Assembly: GCA_951804985.1 (NCBI GenBank)
Contig: OX638132.1
Coordinates: forward strand, 88,044,696 to 88,108,695
Origin: Dryomyza anilis
Taxonomy: Eukaryota; Arthropoda; Insecta; Diptera; Dryomyzidae
Direction of reading: 5' to 3'
DNA: 64,000 nt
The notes under the pieces are model-generated. The model made no database searches and was not told the DNA's origin. It saw nothing but the letters and a program-made list of their open reading frames with translations. The position numbers were made by a program, and so were the translations under genes. Below, one piece after another: positions 22,557-34,364 of this stretch; the first letter of the stretch is position 1, and every line of letters begins with the position of its first letter.

Positions 22557-22803
22557 TGACTTTCGTAGATAAAATCTACGAATAGTTCGTAAAGTACACA
22601 AATATTATTCTTAGTTCATTCGTGCATTTTATAAAATATTTCGTAGATAAATTTCATGAACTTTTTCGTAAAATAGCCAAAAAAAATTGTCGAAATGTAA
22701 AATCTTGAAAATAAAAAAAAAACCAAAGACAGAAATTAAAAAAATAAATATTTCTGAAACCATATAATGTCAAAAATAAAAAATGTCGAATAAGAAAAAT
22801 GTT

Positions 22804-23717
22804 GCACGGAAAAAAAGGCTCATACTAATAATGATATTGTTCATCAATTTTATGAATTTGTCGTTACGACTCAACCAATGACCAAATTCATCCCATTTAT
22901 GAATCGTTCATAAAACCGTTATGAAAAAGTTCATAATGTTGATGAACGCATTCATAACATGTATGAAAAAATTCATGGTATTTATGAACTTTTAGACTAT
23001 TTATAAATAAAAAATCTATTTGTTATGTATTTTCTTATATTATTTATTTTTATTTCATTATATTACATTTCTTGTTTTTTTTTAATTTTTTTAACTATTT
23101 ACATTTTATTTTATATCTTATCTTGCTGTTGCTGCCTATTGCTGCTGTTTATTGTTAGATACCTGCCTCGCTCGTTTCTTTGGAGTTGTAAACAACAAAG
23201 GAAACGATATGCCCTATAAGTACGAAATGACATACGAATAAAAAACTACAAACTGTATCTGCCATCATCGACTATCGATGTGTCGCGACGAGTAGTCAAA
23301 TAATCAATGCTCGTTGTGACGCGTCACTAAAATAAAAATATCTATTTACAGAATGGTCAAAATGGCTGTAGTTGCACACATACGATCATACACAAATACT
23401 CCTACTTTGTGTTGCATTTTCGATGCTCCTTTTTGTGGACTGGTTTTTTATTTTTCAATCACGCTGCTACCAGCGAATGAATTGAACATACGTAGAGGCT
23501 GCGCTGCTTTTCCTCAAAAAATTAATATGAATACCTCAATGAATGCAATTCATAACGATTATGAACGCGTTTATAATATAAATTTCCATCAAATTGTGAG
23601 ATTCCTATATAACGAAGAATAGTTCATAAATATAATGAGTTTTTTTTCATATATATTATGAACAGTGTCTCAATTAACGGCGTTCATTCCATTTATGAAC
23701 AACATTTTTTCTATGTG
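22804..23717. mobile_element. MITE-like element with CACGGAAAAAA/TTTTTTCTATGTG ends
   Basis: Both ends are rich in GTTCATAA/TTATGAAC words, as in the element at 14278. The middle (about 23130-23520) is less AT-rich and non-repetitive here, with a (TGCTGC) run, so it may be captured or older sequence. No convincing gene. Confidence 0.5.
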
Positions 23718-23764
23718 AAATGTACTGCTTACATATTTTTAAAATTTAGTTAGAACATTGTCTA

Positions 23765-23986
23765 TACACCCAGAAAAAATTCCCTCAAATCCCATTAAAA
23801 TTGGTCAATAGGACAATTATTGATTTAATAGTATACAAAAAATAAATCTTCTCATATAAACTCAATGGCAATGTCATGGTATTTTCTAGTATTTAATGGT
23901 ATTTTCCGATTTAAATAATAATTTATTCTATTGACTATTTTTAATAGTAAAAACTATTATTTATATAGTATTTTTTTCTGGGTGTA
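23765..23986. mobile_element. TA-flanked MITE, CACCCAGAAAAAA family, copy 1
   Basis: The terminal inverted repeats CACCCAGAAAAAA and TTTTTTTCTGGGTG are flanked by TA on both sides, as for Tc1/mariner-type insertion. It is nearly identical to the copy at 56407-56630, including TCAAATCCCATTAAAATTGG and GGCAATGTCATGG. No coding. Confidence 0.9.
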
Positions 23987-25440
23987 CAATTCATCAAACG
24001 GTTTATTTCATCATTCCAAGGCTTTTTAAATGTGTGAAATTTTTATTTTCTATTTTTTTTGTTATGTATACACCCCGAAAAAAAGCACTATAAGTTAATA
24101 GTATTTCAAAAGAAATACACTTATTTATACTATACAAATTGATCAATAGGATGCATACTATTAGTTGTATAATATTCAAACTGTTAATACAATATATTGT
24201 TGTACAATCAATTTTATAATGTACTCTTTTAATAACAATAAACACAAGATCTAAAAATATTTATTGATGTGTTTTATAAATTTTATGGTCGAATTACATT
24301 ATACTAATAATTTATTAAAACAAAAATGGATTTTAGTAATTTTGTTGTATAATTTAAAAAAGGTTATAAAAAATTTAATGTTCCTTATAATTTCCAATGA
24401 TTGATTGTAATACTTGAGTCTGCATTTATTTTTTACTCTGTTAAATATAATAAAAAAAGCTTAAATAAAATGAATTTATATTAAATACAAATGACGAATT
24501 TAGTAATGAGGATTATCACGAAAAATGCAAGCGATCATTTTGTGTAAACTCGCAGAATGACCCATAATGCGTATATATTTCTATTCGTATTTAATATTTT
24601 ATATTCCACATAGTTTATAATTATAGGAGAAAAAAACCGTGATACTCAATAATATTAAAATTATTAAATTAATGGTACTGATACTATCAAAACATACTAT
24701 CTGATACTATCAAAAAGAAGAAAACTTTTAAATATGTCAGCACGAATAATATGTTAATGAACCATAAAATCAATTTTCGTACCAAAATGTACTTAATGGT
24801 ACGCCATTTTGATTTGGCAATTGTAGGCCCCCATCATTTGAATATATAAAACCGAACTGTTGCTTAATACTAAGTATTATAATTATGATTTATAATCTCA
24901 AAAGTTTGAATTTTATGTATTTTTTTGAATATTATGTGGTAGAATTCATTATATTATAAATTATAGCTAAGAACATAGTAAATAAATTCATCGTCTTTAA
25001 TTAAGTCATTCACGCAACAAAACAAAATGTTTTTCAGCAAACATAATATGATTGAAACCAACTTTTAAGGATTTCTAAATATTTAAAATTAATAAGTATT
25101 GTAATCAGAAATTCATTTAAAAATTAGTACACAAACTGGACATTTACTGTAACACCTAAATATGTTTATAATAAATACGATTGCAATCATTATATGTTTG
25201 CTGCAAACTAATTGTGCTATAATTATCATTAAATTCGGTTTCATTTAACAACATGCATTGGCACAATTCGCTGTAACCTATGACTATTGTTGTACCACAA
25301 ACTATTTAAAACTGTAACCCTGCAACCTTTGCCAAGCATTGTATTCCATTTCACCAGTAGAGTTTATTTGTTTTTGTTTTTGTGTGGCATCAAAGAGGAT
25401 CCTGGCCACCAGTAAACAGGGCTAAAATTAGTTTTATTAA
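23987..25440. other. AT-rich spacer with a partial MITE
   Basis: Near 24068-24250 a CACCCCGAAAAAAAGC start and TTGATCAATAGGATG recall the MITE at 23765, but the right end is lost. The rest shows no gene and no defined element. Confidence 0.45.
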
Positions 25441-26545
25441 TTTCGTTTTGGTTCAAAGCATGTTGCATTCAATTGCAGTCAAGTATTGTGAGTCGATGGG
25501 GCACTGTTGACAGCGAAGTACACAATGTGGTTTGTTTTGGACAAAACATTGGTGAAAAACCCTTTAATGAATTTTGTGGTCTGTTTAAAAACAATGCGAA
25601 CACGCAGTGATGAGAAGTAGCAGCTTATTGAGTATGATGAAATATGGTTTTTGCGTCCGGTCTCTCCCCAAATAATGGCACAGCCGGAAGCTTTATTTGA
25701 TGCAGCCATGCAGCATGTCTGGATGCACGGATGCTTTGTCATAGATTGTAGGTATTCGTAATTATTTTTGTACGCAATTTTTTGTAATTTTGTCGAAACC
25801 TTGTAAAGGTTGCAAACAAAGTAAAGGGATTTTTCCGAAACATTCCTCACTCTCCAATTAATTTATTGGATTTTTTAGTAATCATTTCATCATTCGATTG
25901 CCATGCTACTACTGTAGCTTGTTTATTTTTGTTTGCCACATAAATGTTGGTAATAGCAAATGCAGCAGTTGCAACCATCAGTCACATACTATGTAGTCAC
26001 CCATCACGTTGTTACTTTGATGGACACACTTCCTGCGCACGGTGCGTATTGTGTGATTGCAATGCAACGCAAAAAGCCTTCATCTGCGGTTGAGAGGTCA
26101 ATGCAGTTGCGGGAATCCACATCGACACAATACATGCAAATAGATATTTGCAAGAGGGCACCGAGAAAGAAGCTCAATTCAAAACTGATTTCCAACATTG
26201 TGCAAATATCATTGCCGACCACAATTATCCATTAGTAGCAGTCTTCTCATGTTGAAAGGTTTTTGAAAGCTTTTCTTTCTGTTGCTGGCAAAAATGCGAT
26301 TTGTTTTTTAATTTCGGCTCGTTTTTGGGCTGGAATATGAACCGAAAGGTTTCTTGTTCGAACCTCATGATTTACCACATCAAATAAAGAAAATGCTTTT
26401 TTTTCAATACGGCACTACCTATCAGCAGACAATGGCATACCTGATTAATACATATCTCGATAATCCTAATCATGTGGTTACAGCAATCGATCGTGCAGCT
26501 GCGCCGACAAACATTTCGGTTGTAGGAAAAAAGGTACACAGATGA
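25441..26545. other. GC-elevated island with several short open frames
   Basis: Plus-strand frames with balanced residue use lie one after another but in different phases: 25485-25600 (WGTVDSEVHNVVCFGQ...), 25622-25750 (LIEYDEIWFLRPVSPQ..., after a possible GTAGCAG acceptor), 26093-26251 (EVNAVAGIHIDTIHANRYL...) and 26325-26545 (EPKGFLFEPHDLPHQIKKM...). A 123-codon minus-strand frame overlaps the first two (25479-25850). This could be a decayed or multi-exon gene, or chance frames in less AT-rich DNA. I recognise no family. Confidence 0.3.
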
Positions 26546-26616
26546 AAAAATCGACGTAAATATAGCAACCATAAATAATTGTGTACCATTAACTGGTCTA
26601 GCAACAAGTTCCAATG

Positions 26617-27342
26617 TAAAGGGTTTTTTTATAACAGTGTTACAAAAGTTTTTTTAAATAAAACAAAAACGGTTTTGGATATCAATGAAATTCTTTATTC
26701 CTGTAAAAGTACGTTCGATGCTATTATGTGTGGAACTCGATTTCTTTTGCATGGCCACCACGGACACGCTTGCAGAAGTCCAGACGCTGAACCCAATTTT
26801 CGACGGTTTTCAAGCATAAATCGGCCGATACTGCTGCAATTTCACGTTCGATATACGTACGAAGTTCATCAATCGTCGCTGGCTTGTTGGCATAGACCAT
26901 AGACTTGACATAGCCCCACAGGAAATAGTCTAACGGCGTCAAATCGAACGACCGAGGCGGCCAATCGACTGGACCATTTCGTGAGATAACACGTTCTCCA
27001 AACTTGGTTTCCAATAAATTGATTGTGGCATTCGCTGTGTGGCTGGTGGCACCGTCCTGTTGGAACCACATGTCCTCCAAGTCCATATCATCCAATTAGG
27101 ACCAAAAATATTCGGTTATCATTGAACGGTAACACAGTAACGTGCCGGTCTTGATCATCACGGAAGAGGTACGGCCCAGCCCAATTCACGAACATACGAC
27201 GCTTCTGGTGGTCAAGCGGCTTCAATGGCATGAAATGGCAAACCTTACTGAAGAGAAATATCAAAAGAGCGGCAAGAATATAGGGCGTCGTTTGCTGTCC
27301 CTGTCGCTCTACTTTTGTAGCGTCTCTGTTGAAAAATAAGAC
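26617..27342 (-). mobile_element. Internally deleted mariner-like element (DD41D type)
   Basis: One end opens AAAGGGTTTTTT beside TA (26617). The other (27230-27342) is the same terminal region seen in the foldback MITEs, up to the transposase start codon. There the sequence jumps straight to the middle of the transposase, so roughly the N-terminal half is gone. The copy carries the source family's coding sequence and links the foldbacks to a real transposase. Confidence 0.85.
26724..27095 (-). pseudogene. Mariner/Tc1-superfamily transposase, C-terminal fragment
   Basis: A DDE transposase, the enzyme that cuts and rejoins the element's ends. The frame shows WFQQDGATSHTA with the second catalytic Asp, WPPRSFDLTPLDYFLWGYV with the third, and a normal C-terminal GGHAKEIEFH. 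Forty-one residues separate the two aspartates, the DD41D spacing described for rosa elements of tephritid flies. The preceding part (RRMFVNWAGPYLFRDDQDRHVTV, about 27120-27210) is in another frame, so a frameshift lies near 27090-27110. The first catalytic Asp and the DNA-binding domain are absent, so it cannot be active. Confidence 0.9.
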
Positions 27343-28100
27343 CAATAAAGACAAATGTATTTAAAAACCAACAAAATGCAGCTGAACTACATTTTTTCAA
27401 AACAAAGGCATACAATGTATATAATTTACTACAGTAATTTTTTCGGTGATGATTAAATATTTAATCAATTCAATTAAGGGTCGTATCGGTGATGAATTAA
27501 TTAAAAATTAATTGTATTGATCAAATTGTTTGCTATATTTAAACACATACATTTTTTTCTGTGTACGTTATTTATAATGACATGAGGTTACAACAAATGT
27601 ATTTCGGTTGCAACACTGATACATTGGTTCAATTAATTTCATGCCAAAAGAGGATTTTTCTGTGTGTACGGATATGGTTGTGGTACCAAACGACATGAAA
27701 TTTAAAAAATATCATATGTCACCAAATTCACCAAATGTGGACTTGGTCCTTTTTCACCAAACCCTTCAATTAATATTAAATTAATATTATAAATAAATTG
27801 AAAAATGTAGGTATAGTTAACTAAATTTACACTCAATTGTATTCAACATCAATTGCAGTTTTAATATTTCGTATATTTTTTCCACATTTTGTAAAATGTC
27901 AACCTATCTATAAATTACACACACACACACATCCAGGATATGCCGTAGGGAATTTGAGGCCAACAATAAATAAAACATCGATGCAAATTAAACAAATTCA
28001 TCGCAAGCGTATATTTAATTAACAACAGATTAAGCCAACATTTTTCCCCAATTGCCAACATTACAAAACCAATTTTTAATTAAGCGAAAGCATAACAAAA
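27343..28100. other. AT-rich spacer with MITE scraps
   Basis: 27430-27560 holds ATTAAATATTTAATCAATTC-like words and ends TTTTTTTCTGTGT, like the element at 30238. 27578-27665 (ACATGAGGTTACAACAAATG...CTCATG-like end) matches 36525-36610 closely. A short (AC)n run is at about 27918-27932. No gene. Confidence 0.5.
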
Positions 28101-28283
28101 ACTTTCCGGTGTGTGTGTGTCTGTGTTTTAATCTGTTGGTTTAACGGGCAACAGTGACAGCAGCAACAGCAGCAGCAGTAGGCGTTCGAAAAGCCAGCCT
28201 GTTACCGCTGTTGGTGATGATGATGGCTTCATCAGTGACTGCGACCAAATATGCTGGTGGTCTAATGAGAAAATTCACAATTG
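28101..28283 (+). repeat. CAG-rich (opa-like) tract in a short open frame
   Basis: After a (GT)n run, AGCAGCAACAGCAGCAGCAG lies in a frame of about 55 codons ending at 28282. It reads a Ser-rich run, then RRSKSQPVTAVGDDDGFISDCDQICWW. Such tracts occur both in fly coding exons and in introns. No start codon or clear splice sites are seen. Confidence 0.3.
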
Positions 28284-29440
28284 AAATGAAAATCAAATTT
28301 TAAAATGGCTCAAAGCGATACCGCCGTTGCAATGAGAGACATGTTGTTGATAAAATATTTGGGATTTAAACAAATTTCATTTAACAAAGTTTTTATTGTA
28401 TTTTTGTTCTGTTCTGTTTGAATTTTGAGGTTTTTGCAATTGTGACTGCTGCAATTGTTGCGTGTGCCATGAACAAGATTACGAAATTAAATTATTTCTT
28501 TTGTGCTGTACGGTGAAAAACCACTTCACAGGGAAACTGTTTTAAATTGTAATCGTAATTTCAGTTCATTCTGATTAATCTCATCAACTCATTTGGCTAA
28601 TGAGCGCACAAAAAACATTATGTACTGTAATTTTTATATATTAAAATATAAATTGTAAACTTTGCTACACTTGGGTTTTAAATCGATTGCGTCCAACTCA
28701 CCGTCCTATCATATTTTTTGTTCGCATAACTATTAAGTCATTTCTTATAACCAAGACTATTGGGATTGTAGTTTGGATTGCAACTTATTTAGATTAGAGT
28801 TATAACAGTTTGGTGTGATACTATTTCATATGATAGTTCCATATAAAATTGGTGAAAATTTCTAATTAATCAAATTAAGTTGGTTGTTACAACTAACTTT
28901 TTCATTCTTTCAACCTCATGCCAAAAGATAATATTTTTGTGTATAATTAGGTTTGCAGACTTGGACCAAAAAAAGCTCCATTGTGATACCTGTGATCAAT
29001 TTACTACTTGTCCATGTCCAATTTGCGCTTTTGACAAGGCTAAGTATAAGTTTTATAACGATGGTTGCAATATCGTTCCGAAATATTTATGCCTTTTGCG
29101 TACTTTATATTGAAAATTGATTATAAAAAAGAGTCCCAAAAATATGTTCACAGGACATATTGTAATGATGGATCTAAAAAGTAGATCAACTGGAAAAAAT
29201 TTAGTAATTTTGAGAGCTAGTTTGGACTATGCTCTGATTAACTATATCCATTAAATCCTAAATGATAATAAAAATATAAATAATATTTCTAAAAAATCAA
29301 AAATTTTCCAAGTTTGGATCCAATTATCTTAAAAATGTATTGGATAATTTGCATTCGGTAGTATACTAAAATTAGTCTTGATAATTGAAATAAAAATTGC
29401 ATTCAAAATTGTTTGTAGAAATCCAGATTACCCTATTTTT
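28284..29440. other. AT-rich spacer with one MITE scrap
   Basis: 28880-28945 (GTTACAACTAAC...TCTTTCAACCTCATGCC) resembles 49225-49290. No gene recognised. Confidence 0.4.
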
Positions 29441-30175
29441 ATACCCTACACTAAGAGTGAAAGGATATATTCAGTTTGGTACGCCGTTTGTAACACCCAG
29501 CAGGAAGCATCTCCGGTATGGAAAAGTATATATATTCTTGATCAGCATGACCTCCTGAGTCGATTTAACGATGTCCGTCTGTCTGTCTGTCTGTCTGTCT
29601 GTCTGTTGAAATCACGATTACAGAAAAACTAGAAAAGTTAAATAAATTAAACTCCTAATTTAGATTACTTATATATCTACGCTGTCTTTCTGTGAAAATC
29701 GGCATGATCAGTCCATTATGACCTGTGAACCGACCACTTATGTTCAAATTTATCATATAAAACACATCTACTGGTGAATTTTACTGTATACGTGTTCAGG
29801 TAAACTTTTTTTGGTCAAATATATATTGACTTCATGCTCAAATACATGAAAATAATGTTCTCCCGCGAAACGACTTGTGGTTCCCAAAAAAAAATAATCG
29901 AAATTCGGTGCACCTACCAATTTGTAAATATGGGTTTCAAATGAATGAACATTTTTCAACGATTGAACGTTTGTAGGTTTTTTCAGGATTTGTATACCCT
30001 GGTGACCTATATACCACTTTGAATGGTAACCACACATATGTGTAGGGTATTTATAGTCGGCTTAGACCGACTATAATTTTGATAATCCTAACTATTATAA
30101 TAACACCTACTATAAAATGTCCCTACCTTAAAATTTCACATGTGATCTAACCTTCCCAACTGCTTTTTATTCTAA
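29441..30175 (+). mobile_element. Family A (GTCT)n repeat, full-length copy
   Basis: Complete from TATACCCTACACTAAGAGTG through a clean (GTCT)n array (29576-29605) to the TAGTCGGCTTAGACCGACTA palindrome and CATGTGATCTAACCTTCCC. No coding; a frame of 89 codons on the minus strand is shared by other copies only because the DNA is. Confidence 0.9.
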
Positions 30176-30237
30176 CTGGTGGGTGAGAACGGCTTAATTT
30201 TCTCAAAAACGTTACGTAATAAGATTAATATATTATA

Positions 30238-30600
30238 CACACAGAAAAAATATGTGTGTAAATATAGCATAAAATTTGATCAATTTTTAAGTGATTCATC
30301 GCCAATACGACCTTATATTGAATTGATTAAATATTTCATCATATCAATTAATAAATTTATAGAAAATAAACAAAAAGTTACATCAATACAATTAAAATAT
30401 TTGCTGCAACGACTATGGAATTACTTGTATTGATTAAAATTTAATCAGCGGCCAAAACCGACCCACGGTTGTAAGGGCCATTTAAGTAAGTAAGTAAGTA
30501 AGATTAAAATTTAATCATCTTAATTAATAAATTAACAGAAAAAAAAACAAAATGTTATATCAATAGAATTAATTAATTTGTTGAAATGACTATTGAATTA
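30238..30600. mobile_element. MITE-like element, CACACAGAAAAAA end, TTGATTAAA-rich
   Basis: Begins CACACAGAAAAAATATG and is rich in TTGATTAAAATTTAATCA palindromic words. A (TAAG)n run at about 30483-30502 interrupts it. The right end is undefined. It is related to 27430-27560. Confidence 0.5.
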
Positions 30601-31086
30601 ATTGCATTAACAATCGCCGTTGCTGAGCACACGATGCGAGCTTGCAGCAAATGAAAGCCGGCAAACAAGCAAATGATGGAATTTTCTCCTTTGGTATATG
30701 CCAAGATATACACTTAGAGAGCTTGATCATCCTGTAAGAGTGTCGTCAAAAATGGTGATGATGGAAATGGTTGCATATTTAATTATGCTTCCAACTTCAT
30801 CATCAGAAAAGTATATTTTATGAACTTTCACAAGAATTTCTAACATTCTTTTTTAATTAACTAAATGAGAATTATAAAGACTGTGAATATAATAAAAATA
30901 CTTTAAAAACATCGACCATGCCGAATAAATAGTTTGCTATTTATGCAAAGTCTTTAATTGGTATATTTTTGGAAGCAAATCACATTTTTAGCAAATGTAT
31001 TTGCTAAATACATTAGAACTCGTTGCTAGACCAGCCAATGGTACTCAATTATTTATGGTTGCTGTATTTACGTCGATTATTTTTTA
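30601..31086. other. Spacer, nothing recognised
   Basis: No gene, repeat match or splice pair stands out. Confidence 0.4.
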
Positions 31087-31404
31087 GCCGCGGTAGCTCA
31101 GTGGTTAGTGCGTTGGACTGCGAGCCAAACGGTCCCCGGTTCAAGCCTGGACTTGGGCTAACAACATCTTTTCATAGATCTATGCATAGATCATATGTCT
31201 ATGCGACGCTACCTCTCGGCAGTAAATGGCAAACCTACGAGAGTAAAACATTGCCTATGAAAAGCTCTCACCCGCCGTTCGGACTCGGCAATAAACTGTA
31301 GGTTCCATCACTTTGAGTACAATTATAACACGCACAGCTCAAAATGGTGAGAGAGCTCGGCCGAAGTTCTATACAGGACTGTAGCGCCAAACTATTATTA
31401 TTAT
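31087..31404 (+). mobile_element. tRNA-derived SINE, copy 5, full length
   Basis: The clearest plus-strand copy. The A box TAGCTCAGTGG is at 31095-31105 and the B box GGTTCAAGCCT at 31139-31149, 33 bp apart, as in a tRNA-type pol III promoter. The T-arm CCCGG/CTGGA can pair. The anticodon loop reads CTGCGAG (GCG at the anticodon place, Arg-like, by inference). The body and (ATT)n tail follow. Confidence 0.95.
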
Positions 31405-32030
31405 CTATGGGATGTCCCTGGAAATATCGTGTTGGGTAGTGTAATTATTTAAAGTCAGTACGCAGTTTTCAGGTCTGATTAATATCCCTGCGAGAAAAAA
31501 CCTATCAATTGCTCTAAAGTTACCTATCACGTGACTGGTGAAAAGAGGACTTGTCACTGTTCTAGTCCAAAGGTATGTAGGAAGGAGACAGGTACCATTA
31601 GTACCAACTAAGGACAGGATCTTGAAGACCAGTTCTGCAATACGTGTAAAATTCATCATGAGGAGATGGATCGTGTCCATGCTAAACATGTCGCTTGTGA
31701 AGCGTAAAGGCACTAGGTGGCGCCAAAGTCACGAGACTTTTTTACATGCTGCAACTTATGCGTCTATAATTCGTATACTGTTTTTCGATACTGTATTGAT
31801 TTAAATACAGTATGTCTTTCAAGTAATTATAATGCATTCATGCAAGGGTGGAATCAATAGTGAAATCTGAATGCATGAAGGAGAAGGCAAAAGAAAATGT
31901 AAAGTAAAATAAAATAAAATAAACAAAAATAACAAATAAAACAACTAAAATTGAAAATATATAAAAAAAAGTAACAATAAAAAAGAATAAAATAAATATT
32001 TATATAAAAAAAAACCTTTAATAATACCGG
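31405..32030 (+). repeat. Dispersed element carrying a CTCF-like motif, copy 1
   Basis: 31700-31860 matches 50545-50690: CACTAG(G/A)TGGCGCCA, GTCACNAGAC, TGTCTATAATTC, and a TAATAATGCA-type block, followed in both by a long A-rich stretch (31890-32020 and 50695-50815). The A-rich 3' side suggests a retrotransposed unit, but the ends are not defined. An 88-codon frame on the plus strand (31538-31804) is not conserved in the other copy. Confidence 0.65.
31711..31725 (+). promoter_or_regulatory. CTCF-like insulator motif
   Basis: CACTAGGTGGCGCCA fits the conserved CTCF core (CCASYAGRKGGCRS) at nearly every position and contains the Drosophila core AGGTGGCGC. It lies within a dispersed element; the same motif is at 50554-50568. 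Confidence 0.5.
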
Positions 32031-32619
32031 TCACAAAACAGGAAACTAGTTTTGTGATAGGTCTAAATGTACCGGTCACAGAACACGACTTGTAAGACCA
32101 GTCATGTGATAGTTATAAAGGTCTGTTAATTGACTCCTCCCTATGACAACGCCGTCTTAAAGTTGCTGGTTGGTTTCATATAAAAGCCAGAACTAGGACC
32201 TGCTAATTGTCTCCAAGGAACCAGTGACGTACCTAGTCTAGGACCGGTTCATTTCCCTGTAGATTTAATACTGGCTTAAATTGATTGGACCTGAATATAG
32301 TCTTGACAAAGAAAAATTGCGTTTACAGTTTCATGGAGAAATATTTATGTAAGGGACTTTAAATCTTCTGTAATCTTCTTTAAAAATTGGTTGAAACGTG
32401 CATTAATTTCTCTATTTGTTGTATAGAATGTTAAATTTTGTCAAAATATTTAGACCTACTTTTGGTTGAAAGTTTTTTAGGCGAGACATTTTAGTTTAAA
32501 ACGAACCGGTAATTTAAATTTTGAAAAAAAAAATAGTCAACAATTGAAAATGAATTACGGCATTGGGTGTATAATAAAATTTCAAATAATTGAGTTAAAA
32601 ATTTTCAATATATTTTTTT
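32031..32619. other. Spacer with palindromic ACCGGTCACA words
   Basis: ACCGGTCACA occurs twice (32025 and 32071 areas). A stretch around 32095 (ACCAGTCATGTGATAG) is the inverse of one near 31528 (CTATCACGTGACTGGT), so an inverted pair brackets the CTCF-like element. No gene. Confidence 0.4.
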
Positions 32620-33430
32620 TTGTATTTTTACACGTCTTCTTACCTGCTCGCGTTGGTTGATAGCGCAAATTCACCAGCCTTATTATGCACGAGTGCTCAT
32701 CGAAATCGCTCGACTTACTTCGAGTGCCCAACGAGTCCAAGTGGCTCAAATGGAATAGGCGAAACTGTAGCCCAAAAAAAAAGTAAAAACGTCAATTGTT
32801 CTCTCGACAAATTAAGTTTTCCTGCTCAAGTTTTCAAGAGCTGTTGCCATTTCCGTCAAAGACGTTTGAGCACACCTCGCGTTGCATTTCGCACTTTTTT
32901 TTCCACTATTTTGTTTTATTTGATTTTTTTATTCTTAATGTTTAATTTGTTGACTTAGTTGTTAAAATGCAATTTGTTGCTGCCTGCTATGATTTGCTCT
33001 ATTTCACTTCAACTTTTTGTTTTGCTTTTTGCCTTTATCACATTTTGCAGCAAATGTCTTGTGAAAGGCGTCATTTATAAAGAAAACATTTCATTAATTG
33101 CGCCGCGCGCTCATTGCTCACAACTTGCGTCATAAAGAGTCCAACAAACGAGAAATAAAAAAAAATAAAAAATTTCAACTTATTGCAGTCTCTCAGTGCT
33201 GCGAGCTCTCACACAGCCAGCCGCAAGTGTCAGGCGGCAGGCAGCATTGTGTCCGCGCTTAACCAAGATTTGTGTTTGCCGACAACCTTCAGCGAAGATG
33301 CTGCTGCTGCTGCCCACTTCCCACACCCGTGCAGTACTCGTCTGCAGTAGGCTTTCCAAGTGCATCCATCCTTCACGACGACGCGCAGCGACAAAGTAGG
33401 TATGTGTGATAAAGAGCGAGCGCATTAGTG
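32620..33430. other. GC-elevated island, promoter-like texture
   Basis: A 112-codon plus-strand frame (32620-32958) shows no domain. Near 33181-33400 CAG/GCTGC-rich sequence ends in AAAGTAGGTATGTGTG, which fits a splice donor after AAAGTAG. A TCTCAGTGC initiator-like word is at 33191. It may be a 5' UTR exon of an unseen gene, but the evidence is weak. Confidence 0.3.
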
Positions 33431-34019
33431 GACTGCAAGATTTGTTAGTTTTCTTCGGATTTTTAATTAAAACTTTAAACTAACGGCGCTGTATTCGTCT
33501 TTGTGGTGGCCACTAACAACGCACAATTTATTAAATTTAATATTATTTATAATTGTCCTTGTGCCAGCTGGATTCAGGGAATAAATGCGTTGTGTTAGTA
33601 GTCATTACTAAAATTATTTAGTCACAAACAGCTGTTTTACAGCTGTTCTAATTCCAATTTTAACAGAGCCATACTCTGGTACTGATAATTGATTCTTCTA
33701 TTTTCCGAATCCAATCAGTTGCATGACCAATATGATCTGTCTTTCGAATAACGACGTTTTTTTCGTTCATATTCCCACGTACAGAATCACATTTCTATTA
33801 TCTCCACGAAAAGAAGCATATACATATTTTAGCCACGAAACAAAACACATTTTAATTTTCTCCCCGACACGAAACATCAATTTACGATAGCTATTAATTC
33901 AGAAACACCGCTACGATGAAAATTACTTTAATCGTTTCACCACGAAGAAAAGCATATATAAAGCTATAGGCTAAATAGACAACTGAGGAAACTTGATACA
34001 AACGGCAGACAAAAGTTTA
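33431..34019. other. Spacer, nothing recognised
   Basis: A degenerate CACGAAA series lies near 33800-33950. No gene. Confidence 0.4.
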
Positions 34020-34364
34020 TAAAGAGTTTTTCAAATGGAACGCTACAAAAGTAGAGCGACAGGGACAGCAAACGATGCCATATTTCTTGCCGCTCTTTTG
34101 ACATTTTTCTTCAGTAAGGTTTGCCATTTTATGATGGAAAAATATACGAATTCGAATTTCGGTAGTAAATTTCAATAATTTCGATACGTTGTTGGCTCGT
34201 ATATCTTTCCATCATGAAATGGCAAACCTTACTGAAGAAAAATGTCAAAAGAGCGGCAAGAAATATGGCGTCGTTTGCTGTCCCTGTCACTCTACTTTTG
34301 TAGCGTCCCTGTTGAAAAACCCTTGAAAAAAACTTTTGTGGCGCTCTTATTGAAAAACCCTTTA
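34020..34364. mobile_element. Mariner-derived foldback MITE, complete
   Basis: Two inverted arms of about 160 bp, each running from the terminus (AAGAGTTTTTCA left, TGAAAAACCCTT right, beside TA) inward to the transposase start region (ATGGAAAAATATACG left; minus-strand ATGATGGAAAGATATACG right). The right side carries an extra terminal copy (CCCTTGAAAAAAACTTTTG...). It cannot code for a transposase and would move only if one is supplied elsewhere. Confidence 0.9.

Noticed and set aside
31087..31160. True tRNA gene
   Set aside because: A and B boxes are present but the acceptor stem and anticodon stem do not pair properly and the unit is part of a 315-bp SINE repeated many times.
31023..31301. 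92-codon frame and similar ones at 41275, 41758 and 49715
   Set aside because: Translations of the SINE body and head (SSVVSALDCEP... comes from the tRNA-like part).
32620..32958. 112-codon frame
   Set aside because: No start context, domain or homologous copy; passes through a poly-A run and ends in a T-rich hydrophobic tail.
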